Origin: Paraflavitalea soli
GTDB taxonomy: Bacteria; Bacteroidota; Bacteroidia; Chitinophagales; Chitinophagaceae
Direction: 5' to 3'
NCBI RefSeq assembly: GCF_003555545.1
Contig: NZ_CP032157.1
Coordinates: 7,196,546-7,260,545 of the forward strand
Length of the DNA stretch: 64,000 nucleotides
This document shows, in pieces, positions 16,028 to 26,900 of the stretch. The position numbers were made by a program, and so were the translations under genes. The notes beneath the pieces were generated by a model. It had not been told where the DNA came from, did not search any database, and saw only the letters and a list, made by a program, of their open reading frames with translations. Position 1 is the first letter of the stretch; every line of letters starts with the position of its first letter.

Positions 16028-17200
16028 ATGACAACCGTGATTCTCAAAAAGAAGATCAGTCCCCGTGTAGTAAACGGCCATCCCTGGATATTTGGTAACG
16101 AAGTGAACCTGATAGATGGCGAGGCAAAGCCGGGCGATGTGGTAGAAGTGTTTACGCATGATAAAAAATTCGTTGGCAAGGGATACCTTAATCCCCAATC
16201 GCAAATACCCGTACGTATCCTCACCCGCGATAAGCAGGAGACCGTAAATGAAGATTTCTTCTACCGCAAACTCAAACAGGCCTGGGAATACCGCCAGCAA
16301 TTGGGTTATGTGGAGAATTGCCGCCTGATCTTTGGCGAAGCCGATAGCCTGCCCCAGCTCATCATTGATAAATTCAACGATTACTTTGTGATCCAGACCC
16401 TCGCCCTGGGCATTGATGTTTGGAAACCAGCCATCGTAGCTGCCCTGGAAAAGATCTTCAAACCCAAGGGTATCTATGAACGCAATGACGTGCCTGTAAG
16501 GGAACTGGAAGGCTTGACCCAGCAAAAAGGATACTTATCAGCCCCCTTTGATACCCAGATCGTAATACAGGAAAACGGGCTGAAGTTCTATGTAGATGTC
16601 GAAAATGGACAAAAGACCGGCTACTTCCTGGATCAGCAGGACAACCGCCGCGCCATCCAGCATATTGTGAAAGGGGCCGATGTGTTGGGCGCCTTCACCT
16701 ACACCGGCACTTTTGAGATACATGCTGCTCATTATGGCGCCAGATCCGTGTTGGGCCTTGATATCTCTGCCAATGCAGTGGCCCAGGCTACCCGCAATGC
16801 CGAATTGAACGGGTATGGCGACAGGTGTAAGTTTGAATGTGTGAATGCGTTCGATGTACTGAAAGAATGGGCCCGCGAAGGGCGCCAGCATGATGTAGTG
16901 ATGCTTGATCCTCCGTCGTTTACAAAGACAAGGGACAATATACAAAAAGCCATTACCGGCTATAAGGAGATCAACCTGCGGGGTATGAAACTGGTAAAGC
17001 CGGGTGGATTTCTAGTCACTTCCAGCTGTACCAACCTGGTGCCTGCTCCTATGTTCCTGGAGATTATACAAATGGCCGCCAAAGACGCCCGCCGGAAACT
17101 AAGGCAGGTCACTTTTCTTACCCAGTCGGCCGATCACCCGATCGTATGGGGCTGGGAAAATACCCATTACCTGAAGTTCCTGATCGTACAGGTTATGTAG
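16028..17200 (+). CDS. Class I rRNA large-subunit methyltransferase (RlmI-like)
   Basis: A 390-residue SAM-dependent RNA methyltransferase of the RlmI/YccW type, which modifies a cytosine C5 in 23S rRNA. A PUA domain (about residues 1-75; SPRVVNGHPWIFGNEV) precedes an EEHEE-like linker. The Rossmann methyltransferase domain (about 185-390) has VLGAFTYTGTFEIHAAHYGA and the VMLDPPSFTKTRDN motif. A cysteine in TSSCTNL matches the catalytic position. The frame is open far upstream over grpE, but ATG 16028 begins the conserved protein. The exact target base is inferred from the family. Confidence 0.92.
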   Translation: MTTVILKKKISPRVVNGHPWIFGNEVNLIDGEAKPGDVVEVFTHDKKFVGKGYLNPQSQIPVRILTRDKQETVNEDFFYRKLKQAWEYRQQLGYVENCRLIFGEADSLPQLIIDKFNDYFVIQTLALGIDVWKPAIVAALEKIFKPKGIYERNDVPVRELEGLTQQKGYLSAPFDTQIVIQENGLKFYVDVENGQKTGYFLDQQDNRRAIQHIVKGADVLGAFTYTGTFEIHAAHYGARSVLGLDISANAVAQATRNAELNGYGDRCKFECVNAFDVLKEWAREGRQHDVVMLDPPSFTKTRDNIQKAITGYKEINLRGMKLVKPGGFLVTSSCTNLVPAPMFLEIIQMAAKDARRKLRQVTFLTQSADHPIVWGWENTHYLKFLIVQVM

Positions 17201-17314
17201 TGTCACCCTTGTCGAAGGGGGCGAAGCCTGTCAAAGGGTATTCATGCCCCATAGGGGCTATAGCTATGTAGAAATGAATGTCAATAAGTTCATTTGCCCT
17301 GTAGGGGCAATCCT

Positions 17315-17659
17315 CTATTTGGAAACCTGGAATTTGCCGGCTTCAATCAGCCTGCCGGCCTTGTCACGCAACTGGAAGATATAAATGCCCCGGAAGAAAT
17401 CGGTCAGGTTGACCACTGTTTTGGGCGTGATGTCCGATACCTCATGCACTTTTTTGCCGGGCAAATTGAAGATCTGAAGTGTATAGGATTTATCGTAACT
17501 GCGTTGAAAATCAAAGGTTATGAAAGAAGTAGCCGGGTTAGGATAAAACTTGATGATCTTGGCAACAGGATCCCCGCCAGGATTAGGCGTCGTGCGCTCC
17601 TGGCTTTTTGCCTCGATTGTCAATAAAAGGATGATGGATAGTGTGTAAATAATCCTCAT
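17315..17659 (-). CDS. Minimal T9SS type A sorting-domain protein
   Basis: About 114 residues from ATG 17659 (an upstream ATG at 17689 adds ten). A signal peptide (MRIIYTLSIILLLTIEAKSQ) is followed by some 20 residues, then an almost complete T9SS type A C-terminal domain. That domain shows the FYPNPATSFITFDF opening, YTLQIFNLPGKKV and the FFRGIYIFQL...AGRLIEAGKFQV ending. There is effectively no cargo domain. It may be a degraded surface protein, a carrier-less secreted tail or a small envelope protein. It stands alone, convergent with the methyltransferase gene. Confidence 0.85.
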   Translation of the reverse strand: MRIIYTLSIILLLTIEAKSQERTTPNPGGDPVAKIIKFYPNPATSFITFDFQRSYDKSYTLQIFNLPGKKVHEVSDITPKTVVNLTDFFRGIYIFQLRDKAGRLIEAGKFQVSK

Positions 17660-17728
17660 GCAGGATACTATTTTACGGTTTAAATCCAAGATATTTCCTT
17701 TTAACTAAAGTTACAACTCATTTGGTGG

Positions 17729-17774
17729 AAAACTTCCGGAGAATAGTGGATTCTCCCCAAACCCCGGAAGTTTT
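17729..17774 (-). terminator. Terminator downstream of the peroxiredoxin gene
   Basis: An 11-bp perfect outer stem (AAAACTTCCGG/CCGGAAGTTTT) encloses a second GGAGAA/TTCTCC stem. It lies 34 nt after the peroxiredoxin stop on the minus strand, with the T-run as the 3' edge of the stem. Confidence 0.6.
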
Positions 17775-17807
17775 AAAATTATGTTAACACGGTTTATTTG
17801 ACTTATA

Positions 17808-18278
17808 TCAATTGGTTACCGCCAATGCAGCCTCAATAGCTTCAAAATTGGGCAGATCGCCGGCATTCTCCAGCACTTCAGCATATTGTACAGTTCCCGC
17901 TTCGTCGATGACAAAAGCCGCACGCTTGGAAACCCCCTTCATGTCAAATACAAATGTTTCATAAAGGGTACCGTAAGCCGCAGATGCCTCCTTGTTAAAA
18001 TCACTCAACAAAGGAAAATTCAATTGCTGTTCTTCCTTGAACTTGCCCAGCGTGAAAACAGAGTCTACACTGATGCCCAGTACCTGTGCATTTACCTGGT
18101 TGTATTGTGCTATATTATCCCGCACGCTGCACAATTCCTTGGTGCAAACGCTGGTAAATGCTGCGGGGAAGAACAGTAACAGCACTTGCTTTCCCTTGAG
18201 TTCAGAAAGGGTTACTTTGTTCTTGGTAGTGTCGTAGAGTGAAAAGTCAGGGGCCTTTTGTCCGGCTTCAATTTTCAT
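17808..18278 (-). CDS. Peroxiredoxin (BCP/AhpE-like)
   Basis: A 156-residue thiol peroxidase that reduces H2O2 or organic hydroperoxides. The thioredoxin-fold active site reads FFPAAFTSVCTKELCSVRD. Cys45 is the peroxidatic residue in the PxxxTxxC context. Cys50, five residues on, is in the position of the resolving cysteine in atypical 2-Cys BCP-type enzymes. The start is ATG 18278 (MKIEAGQKAPDFSL), the usual family start; an upstream ATG at 18302 would add eight residues. It is transcribed alone. The electron donor, probably thioredoxin, is inferred. Confidence 0.93.
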   Translation of the reverse strand: MKIEAGQKAPDFSLYDTTKNKVTLSELKGKQVLLLFFPAAFTSVCTKELCSVRDNIAQYNQVNAQVLGISVDSVFTLGKFKEEQQLNFPLLSDFNKEASAAYGTLYETFVFDMKGVSKRAAFVIDEAGTVQYAEVLENAGDLPNFEAIEAALAVTN

Positions 18279-18440
18279 ACAATTGCTTTTATGGTATAGC
18301 AAAAATAACGTGCCAGCCCGTTATTTGGTGCAATCAACCGGCGGAACGGCATATTTAATAAACGAAGCGGGAAAAATACAAGTCTGGAAGACCGAAAATC
18401 CGAGAGACCGTGAAATCCTGCCAGTCTCTTCCGAACTTTC

Positions 18441-19481
18441 TTAAAACCTTGGGCACAATACTTTGTCCCGGCTGCTATTGTCCCTGTCGAGGTAGCTGAT
18501 CCAGGAAAGCGATATCTCCACACCGCCCCGGCCCTGGCTGGCTGTTTTGAGCTGCGATACATTGACATCATAGCTAAGGGCCACCGACAGGGGGTACCGG
18601 TCGAGCTTAATAACCGGTATCAGCGCATCTTTCCAACGCAGGAAAGCCCCCGCATGGATGGTATACAGGGGATTGACCGGGTCATCACCCAGTTTGTAAG
18701 AATAAAGCGCACCGCCAACGGTTTCAGTAAAGGAGCCTTGTATGGAATGATCCGCCTGAACAATAAAATAAGAATATTCATCTACGCCAAACGTAATGCC
18801 GCCAGAGAAAACATATTTGGGTTTTAATTCAATACTGGCATTGCGGTAAAAAGAATTCTTAGGCCTGTTGAGGTGATGGTAGGCAGCGCCCAGAAAATAA
18901 CTATTGGCCTTATCCTCACCAAAAGTAGTATTGAAGCTCATGCCCACACTGGCATCCCAGGTATTGAAGTTGGGCGTCGTAAGGATCTCTCCCGTAGGTG
19001 CAGTAGGATCATATCCACCGGGGCCATATTGGTTATCCGTGGTCATCTTCGATGCATCAATGCTTTTGCGGATCATGCCTCCCATAAAACCCAGGCTCAG
19101 GTACATGGCTTTTTCATTGCTGAGCGATTTGTGGTAATTCAAGGCAGGCAACAGCGAAGTGGTGGTTAAGCCTACCGTACCGGCTTTGTCAAAAAGCACC
19201 TGCCCCCCGATCGTCATGAAATCATCTCCCTTGCCCACCGGCATTTTATATTCTGCATTGAGCGATCCCGTGCGGTAAGCATTGGTAAAGCTGTTCCATT
19301 GATCTCTGTAAACGCCTTGTATCCGGACATCTCCGGAATAGATGCCCGCCAGGGAAGGATTACGAAGCAGCGGAGCTTCAAAGAATTGTGAAAAATGAAT
19401 ATCCTGGGCATGCGTGAGGGTAAGCGCGCACAGCAATATCCCCGTAAAGGAATATCGTCTCCAATTCAATACGTTTTTCAT
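18441..19481 (-). CDS. PorP/SprF family type IX secretion membrane protein
   Basis: About 346 residues from ATG 19481 (MKNVLNWRRYSF); a start at 19517 is possible but lies ahead of the signal peptide. The signal ends near LTHAQD. DIHFSQFFEAPLLRNPSLAGIYSGDVRIQGVYRDQW is the conserved PorP/SprF opening, seen here in pieces (IHFSQFFEAPLLRNPSLAG). The rest is an outer-membrane barrel. SprF of Flavobacterium is needed to secrete the adhesin SprB, and PorP/SprF genes commonly follow genes for proteins with T9SS type B tails. Here it follows two such genes by 37 nt, so it is probably their partner. The C-terminus (DKVLCPRF) is slightly atypical. Confidence 0.92.
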   Translation of the reverse strand: MKNVLNWRRYSFTGILLCALTLTHAQDIHFSQFFEAPLLRNPSLAGIYSGDVRIQGVYRDQWNSFTNAYRTGSLNAEYKMPVGKGDDFMTIGGQVLFDKAGTVGLTTTSLLPALNYHKSLSNEKAMYLSLGFMGGMIRKSIDASKMTTDNQYGPGGYDPTAPTGEILTTPNFNTWDASVGMSFNTTFGEDKANSYFLGAAYHHLNRPKNSFYRNASIELKPKYVFSGGITFGVDEYSYFIVQADHSIQGSFTETVGGALYSYKLGDDPVNPLYTIHAGAFLRWKDALIPVIKLDRYPLSVALSYDVNVSQLKTASQGRGGVEISLSWISYLDRDNSSRDKVLCPRF

Positions 19482-19518
19482 AATACCCGGTTTTAGATGG
19501 TACAATATCGGATTCATT

Positions 19519-22500
19519 TTACCTTAACAAAGTTACATTACCCCTGAATGGTACAACCGATGCATTGTCACAAACAAATTCTACTACATAAACATACACA
19601 TCCGCTGCTGCGGGTTTTCCCTTATACGTTCCATTCCATCCTGCTGATGCATCATTGACCATAAAGTTCTTTTTCTCAAATACCATTTCTCCCCAGCGGT
19701 TAAATACCTGCATCCGGTTTACCCGGTCAATATTCCTGCCACGGGGCATAAACACATCATTATGGCCGTCGCCGTTGGGTGAGAAAGTATTGGGCACAAA
19801 GTAATTGCTGCTATTGCAGATTACCGTGATCGTGATATCCTGCGTGGCCGGACAACCATAAATGTCTTCTACCCGCACATTATAGGTGGTGGTAAACCTG
19901 GGATCGGCAAAGGGGATGGCACAATCCGTACAACTCAGGTTCCTGGCAGGTGTCCACGCATACGTAGCCACATTGGCGCTATACGTTACCGGCATAGGAA
20001 TGCCGGTACCTACAACTACCGTGGGACTACCCGATAAGTTGATGGTGGGGGTCGGTGGCACATATATATTCTTTGATGTCTTGTCTTTACATCCCAGTTT
20101 ATTGGCCGATTCCAGCGACACCGCATAGGTACCCGATTGAGGATATTTTACCGAGGTATTTTGATCGGCCGACTGGCCATTGCTGCCCAGGTCCCATTTC
20201 CAGGTGATGGCAGTATCCGGTACAGTGAGCGTACCCTGCAAAGGCAGCACCTCATTGATACAAACGACCGTATCACTTATGATGACCGGATGGGGCGTGC
20301 CATACACCCGAACGGTGTCGGTTAATGTATTCGTACAACCAGCCTGCGTGCTTACAATATGCTTTACTACATACGTGCCTGGCTGGGTAAACCGGTGTGT
20401 AAGATCTTTGTCGGTGGAAGTAGTTCCATCATCAAAATCATAACTGAGCGAAGTTATAGGATCATTGCCCTGCGTATAATCAGTAAAGATAACGGTGCCC
20501 GAATCGCAGAATGTTTTCTTATCCATACCAAATAAAGGCGTTGCCCCAAGAATCCTGATGGTATTAGGTCCGCCTACCGTTACCTGGCAACCAAGGCTAT
20601 CCTGCAATAGGATGGACGGCGCATAAAAGCCAGGCGATTTATAATAATGCTGGAATACTTTAAGTTGAGAGTCGTCAATGGCGCCATCACCAAAGTAAAA
20701 ACTGAAACGTGTAGCGGATGGTGTGATCAATGAAAAGTCTACCATCAAAGCATTGCAATTGGTGATCGGACTATAATTTAATTCACTGGTGGTATAGGGG
20801 TTGTATACATTAATGGTATCACTTACAGAATCTATACACCCGCCATAGCCGATTACATACAATTTGGCCTCATACGAACCATAAGTGTTGTAAAAGTGAT
20901 TGGGATTGGGCAGGGTAGATATACTTCCATCGCCAAAATCCCAATAAAAAGACTCATAATCCGATCCCCCGAAAGTGAATTTGGTTTCCAGCAAGGGGCA
21001 AATAGAACTGGTATCGAGTGCTGTAAATGCCGGCACTGGTTTCTTAATAGTGATATAGTTGGCCTTGGTCACAGAGTCCTTGCAGCCAAAGGCATCGGTG
21101 ACCACCAGTTTGACGCCATAAGTGCCGGTAAATGCCATATACCTATGGAGGGGCGCCTGGATGGTAGAAGTGCCGCCATCGCCAAAATCCCATTGCCAGG
21201 ATAATCCCCTGCCGCTGGAAGTGTCCTTAAAAGGCAGGTCCGTATTGGGGCAAATGGTGGTAAAGTCGCTGGTGAAACCTGCTACTGGTTTGGTGATAAA
21301 TACCGTATCCGTAGCGGTATAGGTATCCGGACAACCGTTCCCATCCGTCACGGTTAGTTTCACTACATAACTGCCTGTATCGGTATAATTGTGGGCGAAG
21401 GGAGGAGCAGTAAAGGTTTGCGTTTGGCCATCGCCGAAATCAAACTGCCAGCTATTGATACCCGTACCGGTTGAGAGATCATTGAATGTGATGCTGGTAT
21501 TCGTACACCCGCCTTGCTTTGCCGGGGTAAAGTTGGCCACCGGACCGGAAACAGTGATGGCATTGGTAACCGTTTTGGTATTGGTACATCCGTTGATGTC
21601 GGTGATCCGCAGCGCAATTGAATAAACGCCTGCATTGGAGAACCTGAGGTTGATATCGCGGGCACCAATACTAAAAGCAGCCCCGTTTACCGACCATTCG
21701 TATTGCGTAATGTTTGCAGCTATGCCCTTGGCCACCACCTGCAACAATTCGTTTTTGCAGGGAGTAGGATTGCTCACCGTGAAGTCTGCTACTTCACCTA
21801 CCAGTTGAATGTCCTGCGAAATCGTATGCGAGCAGCCGCCTGGAGCGGTAGATGTTACGGTGAGCTTCACCGTATAAGTGCCCACCGCTGCATAGGTATG
21901 GGGGGGCGGGGTTTGTAAAGTGGATGTGCCACCATCGCCAAAATCCCAGGTATAAGTGACCGGCCCATAAACAGCCGCATTCACCTTCGATTGGTTGGTA
22001 AAGTTCACCAGCAAACCATTGGGACACGCCACATCATAAATAAATTGGGCAATAGGTGGCTTGATATGCACTACCTGGGCTGCTGAAACAGTGGGGCATT
22101 TATTGTTATACGCTGTGAGCGTAACAGAAAAATAACCACTGTCGGCATAGGTATGGGCAGGGTTTTGTACATCGGAGGTTTCTCCATCGCCAAAATCCCA
22201 CAACCATTCATCTACGACAGCAGGAAGCGTTACTGTTGACAGATCAGTAAAATTGATCGCATCCGATGCACAGGCATCTGTTGGAGTGAGCGTGAAATTA
22301 GATACCGGTGGAATGCCGGTACGTATGCCATTGACAAGCTCTGCCGATTCAGTGCAACCACCCCTGGTAGTAATGGTCAGCTTGATGGTATAGTTGCCGG
22401 CCAAAGTATAGGTGTGGGCGGGACCTGTGGGCACGGTGGTAGTAGCGGTAAAACCATCACCATACTCCCAGAAATAACTGGCTACCCCGTCAATAGCAAC

Positions 22501-23871
22501 GGTATTGGCGGTTGGCGCGAAAGTGTAAGGAATACAACCGCCGGCTGGCGCATTGGCAAACGATACCGTTGGTTTGATGATGCGCACAAAAGCTGGTTGG
22601 GTAAGCGTATTGCTACATCCCAGGCGCGATGTGATGGTCAGCGTCACACTGTATTGCCCTTCTGCCGTGTAGGTGTGCGATGGATTTTGTTGGGTGGAAG
22701 TATTGCCATCGCCGAAGTCCCATTGCCAGCCTGTTGCATCGGGCGAATTATCCTGGAAGTTGACCGTTAAAGGTGCTTTGCAGGCTGTGGTCACAGGTGC
22801 TGAAAAAGCGACTATGGGTTTGTCTACCACCACCAGCGGTTTTGAAAAGGAATCCAGGCAATTGGTATAGGTGTTCTTTAACTTAACGGTATAGATACCC
22901 GGCGCGGTGTAAGTACTGGCATCATTGAGATTGGTTGATTGCTGTCCGTTGCCAAAATCCCAAAGCGTACTGAGTGGTGTGCTGGTCGAGGCATTCTGAA
23001 AATTGACCGTGGTATTGAGACACACCGTATCCGGACTGGTAAAGAAAGTGCCGGTGCCACTGATATCGATCGGTTTTTGTATACTGCCGGTACAACCAAA
23101 TTCACTGGTAGCGTTTAAGGTTACCGTATAAGGCCCCGTTGCGCTATAGGTGGCAGTAGGATTATCCTGTGTAGACCCCGTACTATTGCCAAAGTTCCAT
23201 TGATAGGTCAGGTTGCCTGGCCCGCTGGTCAGGTTGGTAAAATTTACTGCAAAGGGAGGCTTGCACGTGGCCGGTGCATTGAAGCTGAAATCTGGTATGA
23301 CACCCGGCACGATGCGGATATAGCGAATAAAGGAAGTTTGGGCCTGGCATCCTGTACTGCTGACAGCTTTTAGCGTCACTGAATAAAAACCTGTAGTGGT
23401 GTACTGATGCGATGGATTTTTTTGTGTAGAAGTGCCTCCGTCGCCAAAATCCCATTCCCAGGATACAATATTGCCTGCAACAGGATCCGTCAGATCCGTG
23501 AACTGTATCGTAGCCGGCACACAGCTCGTCGTAAAATTAGCGCTAAAGTTTATCCGTGGCGAAGGATATACGGTGATGTAATTCGTCTTGGTAATACCAT
23601 TGGTGCCATCGGCATTGCGCACTACCAGCGCCACTGTATAGGTGCCTGGCGTGCCAAAAGAGATAGTAGGGTTTTGCAGGTTGGAGAGATTCCCGCCGCC
23701 AAAATCCCAGTTCCAGAAAAGGGGATTGCCGGTAGATTGGTCTTTAAAAGTCACAGTAAGTGGCGAACAGCCGGAAACAACGTTGGCGCTGAAATCAGCG
23801 ACCGGCGCTTGTGCCCGCGCCCATTGAGTGACCGTATGCAATAACAGTATTAATAGCAGCTTTTTTGCCAA
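19519..23871 (-). CDS. Giant PKD-repeat protein with T9SS type B sorting domain (1450 aa)
   Basis: A surface or secreted protein. A signal peptide (residues 1-20, ending ARAQ) precedes about fifteen PKD beta-sandwich repeats of some 80-90 residues. Each is marked by a WDFGDGxxST-type core (WEWDFGDGGTSTQ, WQWDFGDGNTST, YTWDFGDGGTST, and others). The ninth is degenerate (YEWSVNGAAF). A region with LSCTDCAIPFADP follows. The protein ends in a gliding-motility-associated (CHU_C, T9SS type B) domain with FVPNTFSPNGDGHNDVF and FNRWGEMVFEKKN. It probably has an adhesin or matrix role. It is downstream of its 1604-residue paralogue (74-nt gap) and upstream of PorP/SprF. Confidence 0.93.
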   Translation of the reverse strand: MAKKLLLILLLHTVTQWARAQAPVADFSANVVSGCSPLTVTFKDQSTGNPLFWNWDFGGGNLSNLQNPTISFGTPGTYTVALVVRNADGTNGITKTNYITVYPSPRINFSANFTTSCVPATIQFTDLTDPVAGNIVSWEWDFGDGGTSTQKNPSHQYTTTGFYSVTLKAVSSTGCQAQTSFIRYIRIVPGVIPDFSFNAPATCKPPFAVNFTNLTSGPGNLTYQWNFGNSTGSTQDNPTATYSATGPYTVTLNATSEFGCTGSIQKPIDISGTGTFFTSPDTVCLNTTVNFQNASTSTPLSTLWDFGNGQQSTNLNDASTYTAPGIYTVKLKNTYTNCLDSFSKPLVVVDKPIVAFSAPVTTACKAPLTVNFQDNSPDATGWQWDFGDGNTSTQQNPSHTYTAEGQYSVTLTITSRLGCSNTLTQPAFVRIIKPTVSFANAPAGGCIPYTFAPTANTVAIDGVASYFWEYGDGFTATTTVPTGPAHTYTLAGNYTIKLTITTRGGCTESAELVNGIRTGIPPVSNFTLTPTDACASDAINFTDLSTVTLPAVVDEWLWDFGDGETSDVQNPAHTYADSGYFSVTLTAYNNKCPTVSAAQVVHIKPPIAQFIYDVACPNGLLVNFTNQSKVNAAVYGPVTYTWDFGDGGTSTLQTPPPHTYAAVGTYTVKLTVTSTAPGGCSHTISQDIQLVGEVADFTVSNPTPCKNELLQVVAKGIAANITQYEWSVNGAAFSIGARDINLRFSNAGVYSIALRITDINGCTNTKTVTNAITVSGPVANFTPAKQGGCTNTSITFNDLSTGTGINSWQFDFGDGQTQTFTAPPFAHNYTDTGSYVVKLTVTDGNGCPDTYTATDTVFITKPVAGFTSDFTTICPNTDLPFKDTSSGRGLSWQWDFGDGGTSTIQAPLHRYMAFTGTYGVKLVVTDAFGCKDSVTKANYITIKKPVPAFTALDTSSICPLLETKFTFGGSDYESFYWDFGDGSISTLPNPNHFYNTYGSYEAKLYVIGYGGCIDSVSDTINVYNPYTTSELNYSPITNCNALMVDFSLITPSATRFSFYFGDGAIDDSQLKVFQHYYKSPGFYAPSILLQDSLGCQVTVGGPNTIRILGATPLFGMDKKTFCDSGTVIFTDYTQGNDPITSLSYDFDDGTTSTDKDLTHRFTQPGTYVVKHIVSTQAGCTNTLTDTVRVYGTPHPVIISDTVVCINEVLPLQGTLTVPDTAITWKWDLGSNGQSADQNTSVKYPQSGTYAVSLESANKLGCKDKTSKNIYVPPTPTINLSGSPTVVVGTGIPMPVTYSANVATYAWTPARNLSCTDCAIPFADPRFTTTYNVRVEDIYGCPATQDITITVICNSSNYFVPNTFSPNGDGHNDVFMPRGRNIDRVNRMQVFNRWGEMVFEKKNFMVNDASAGWNGTYKGKPAAADVYVYVVEFVCDNASVVPFRGNVTLLR

Positions 23872-23945
23872 GTTGCAATGTTTGGGTGGTTTACAGAGAC
23901 TGATTTTTCAGTAGGGTACGTCTTGTAAACAATAATAATACCATC

Positions 23946-26900
23946 TTAACGGATTAGCGCCACATTACCTTTATAATTAAGCACTACATTGTTCTCACAT
24001 ACAATATCCATGGTGTACACGTACACATCCTGGGGCGCCGGCTGACCTTTGTGCAATCCGTTCCATCCTTTGGATATGTCATTCGGCTGTATGTTTACCT
24101 GGTCGTACACCATATCGCCCCAACGATTGTATATTCTTAGCGACCGGATACTGTAAACACCTTTACCTCTTGCATAAAATACGTCATTATTGCCGTCGCC
24201 GTTGGGCGAAAAAGTATTTGGAACAAACACATTGGCATTGTTGCAGAAAACAAAGACAGTTACATTGTCCCGGCTGATGCAGCCACCATCATTCACCGTT
24301 TCCAGCGTATAGGTGGTGGTTTGTTTGGGAGCCGCCACCGGCGTGGCACAGGCCACACAGCTCAGGCCCGCTGCCGGATGCCATTTCAATGTCGTCACAT
24401 CTTTTGATATTACCGGGCTTAAGGTGACCGAGTTCCCTACCGGTATTGTTTTGTCTTCTCCCGCCTCTGTTTCAGGATAAGGGTATACCACCACCGGAAC
24501 ATACCCCGTATCGGCAAAACAACTGAGGTCGTCTTTCCCTATTACCTGGTAGATCGTGCTGGTTGCTGGTCTAACATCCAGGCTGCTGCGGGTCTGTTCT
24601 CCCGTCAATATGCCGGGACTCCAGAAATAATCGTCCGCGCCCGTAGCCCAAAGCCGGATGGATTCTCCCTTACACAGCGTATCGCCCTTACCCACCTGAA
24701 TAGTTAACGGTTGTTTTACCTGTATATGTATAGAATCCGTGGCAGAACAGCCAAAATTATTCTTCCCTGTCACAGTATACGTAATATCCTCCAAAGGTGA
24801 TGCCAGGGGCGCCGCACAGTTGGTGCAGGACAACCCATTCACCGGAAACCAGCTATATTGAACAGCCCCGCTGCCGGTAAGTGTTACCGATCCATTGCGG
24901 CAAATGGCCTGGTCATTACCCGCTTGTATGGCCGGCAGGGGCCACGCATGCACGGTCCTCAACACGGTATCCGTACAACCCGAGGTATTGGTTACAATAA
25001 GCCGGGCATTGTAGGCCCCTGCATCTATATACGTAACAGCCGGTGGATTTTGATCTTGTGCGGTAGTGCCATTGCCAAAATCCCATTGCCAGCGAAGACT
25101 GCTGGTATCAGGGCGCAACAGGCTCCCCCGGAATTGCAGTAAAGCAGGGATGCAGGCCCCTGAATCACTGCGGATGGCCGCCAGCGGGCTTTGTATGATC
25201 TTCAATGGCAGCGGCACCTTTACCGTATCTGCACAGCCGTTTTGAGTGGTTACCGTCAATTGAGGGGTAAACAGGCCCGGTTGCTTGTACACATGGGCCG
25301 GATTCTTTTCCGTCGAAGTTTGCCCGTCGCCGAATAACCACTGGTATCGCGTGATCAGGTCATTGGATACAGTGGTATTGGTAAACCTCACCAGGCCCGA
25401 ATCACACAATAACGCTTTATCACCCGTAAAACCGGCATTCACCCCATAAATGCGGATCGTATCTTTTCCCAATATGGGCACGCGGCAACCCTGCCCATCT
25501 ATCAATATCAATTTGGGGAGGTATTCTCCCATTGCAGTATAAGTATGCCCCAGGGAGCTCTGACTGGTCTCATCAACCCCGCCATCATTGTAATCCCACA
25601 CAAAACGAACGCTTTGATTGGTCTGCGCCGTAAACCGGACGGTGGTAGGTATGCATCCTTTGAGTTTGTCATAGGTAAACGTACCCTTCGGACCTTTCAC
25701 CGTAATGATCTTTACGAAGCTGTCAATACAGCCGCCCGGGCTGGTAATGGTGAGTTTGGCGCGGTAAATACCGGGATAGGTATAAAAATGCGAGGGGTCG
25801 GGTAGCGTAGACTTATTGCCATCGCCAAAATCCCAGTTGATCTGGTTGTAATGCAAGGACTGGTTGGTGAAATTTACCAGCAATGGGGGGCAGGTAGCAA
25901 AGGAATCACTCATGCTGAAGCGGGCCCTTGGATCCCTGATGCGGATATATAATTGCCTGGTGACCGAATCGGCACAACCATAGCGATCATTGGCTACCAG
26001 CTTCACCGTGTAATCGCCTTCCCGTGTATAGATATGGGCAGGCTGTACGGCCGCCGTGGTTTGCCCGTCTCCAAAATCCCAGGTATATACCGGGTTATTG
26101 CCTGTAGTCTGGTTCACAAACCGCACAGGTTTGCCGGTACAGGATAGGGAGTCGGGCGACTCAAACCTGGCAGCTGGTCTTGAAATAGTCACCGCATGTT
26201 GCCGTGTGCGGGTATCCGAACAACCCAAGTTATCAACCACCGTCAGCTGTACCGGGAATACGCCGCTTTGTGTGTAGGTATGCTGAAAGGGAGGGCCTGT
26301 CAATGTTTCTAAGGCCCCATCTCCATAATTCCATTTCCATTGCTGAATAGGATGCAGGCCATCTGTTTGTGAGGAGTCCGAAAAGAGTATAGTGGTATTG
26401 GTACATACTTCCGGGTTAAGCGCTATAAAATCGGCAGTAGGTCCGTTTACCCGGATGTACAATGGCCGGGTTAATGTATCCGTACAACCAAAGATATCAG
26501 TAATAATTAACCGGATATTGTATTGGCCGGCCACCGGGAAAGCAAATTGAACGGCTTTGCCCGTGGGTGCACCATAAGTAGTGGCGCCTTTGGAAATAGT
26601 CCAGGCATAGCTGGCGATATTTTGTGCCTGGCTATTGATAGCTGTCAGCGTGATGGGTACATTTTTACAAACAACCGTATCGCTGGCCGAAAAGTCTGCT
26701 TTTTCCGATACTACCTTTACCTGGTAGCTCATCTGATGCTCGCAGGTATCATTTTTTACGGTGAGCGTCACCATATAACTGCCCGGGCTTGCATAAGTAT
26801 GGATAGGGCTGGGTGCAGTAGACCTGCTGCCATCTCCAAAATCCCAGTACCAGGCTGTGGCGCCAATTGACTTATCAATGAACTGGCGGGCCAATTTTGT

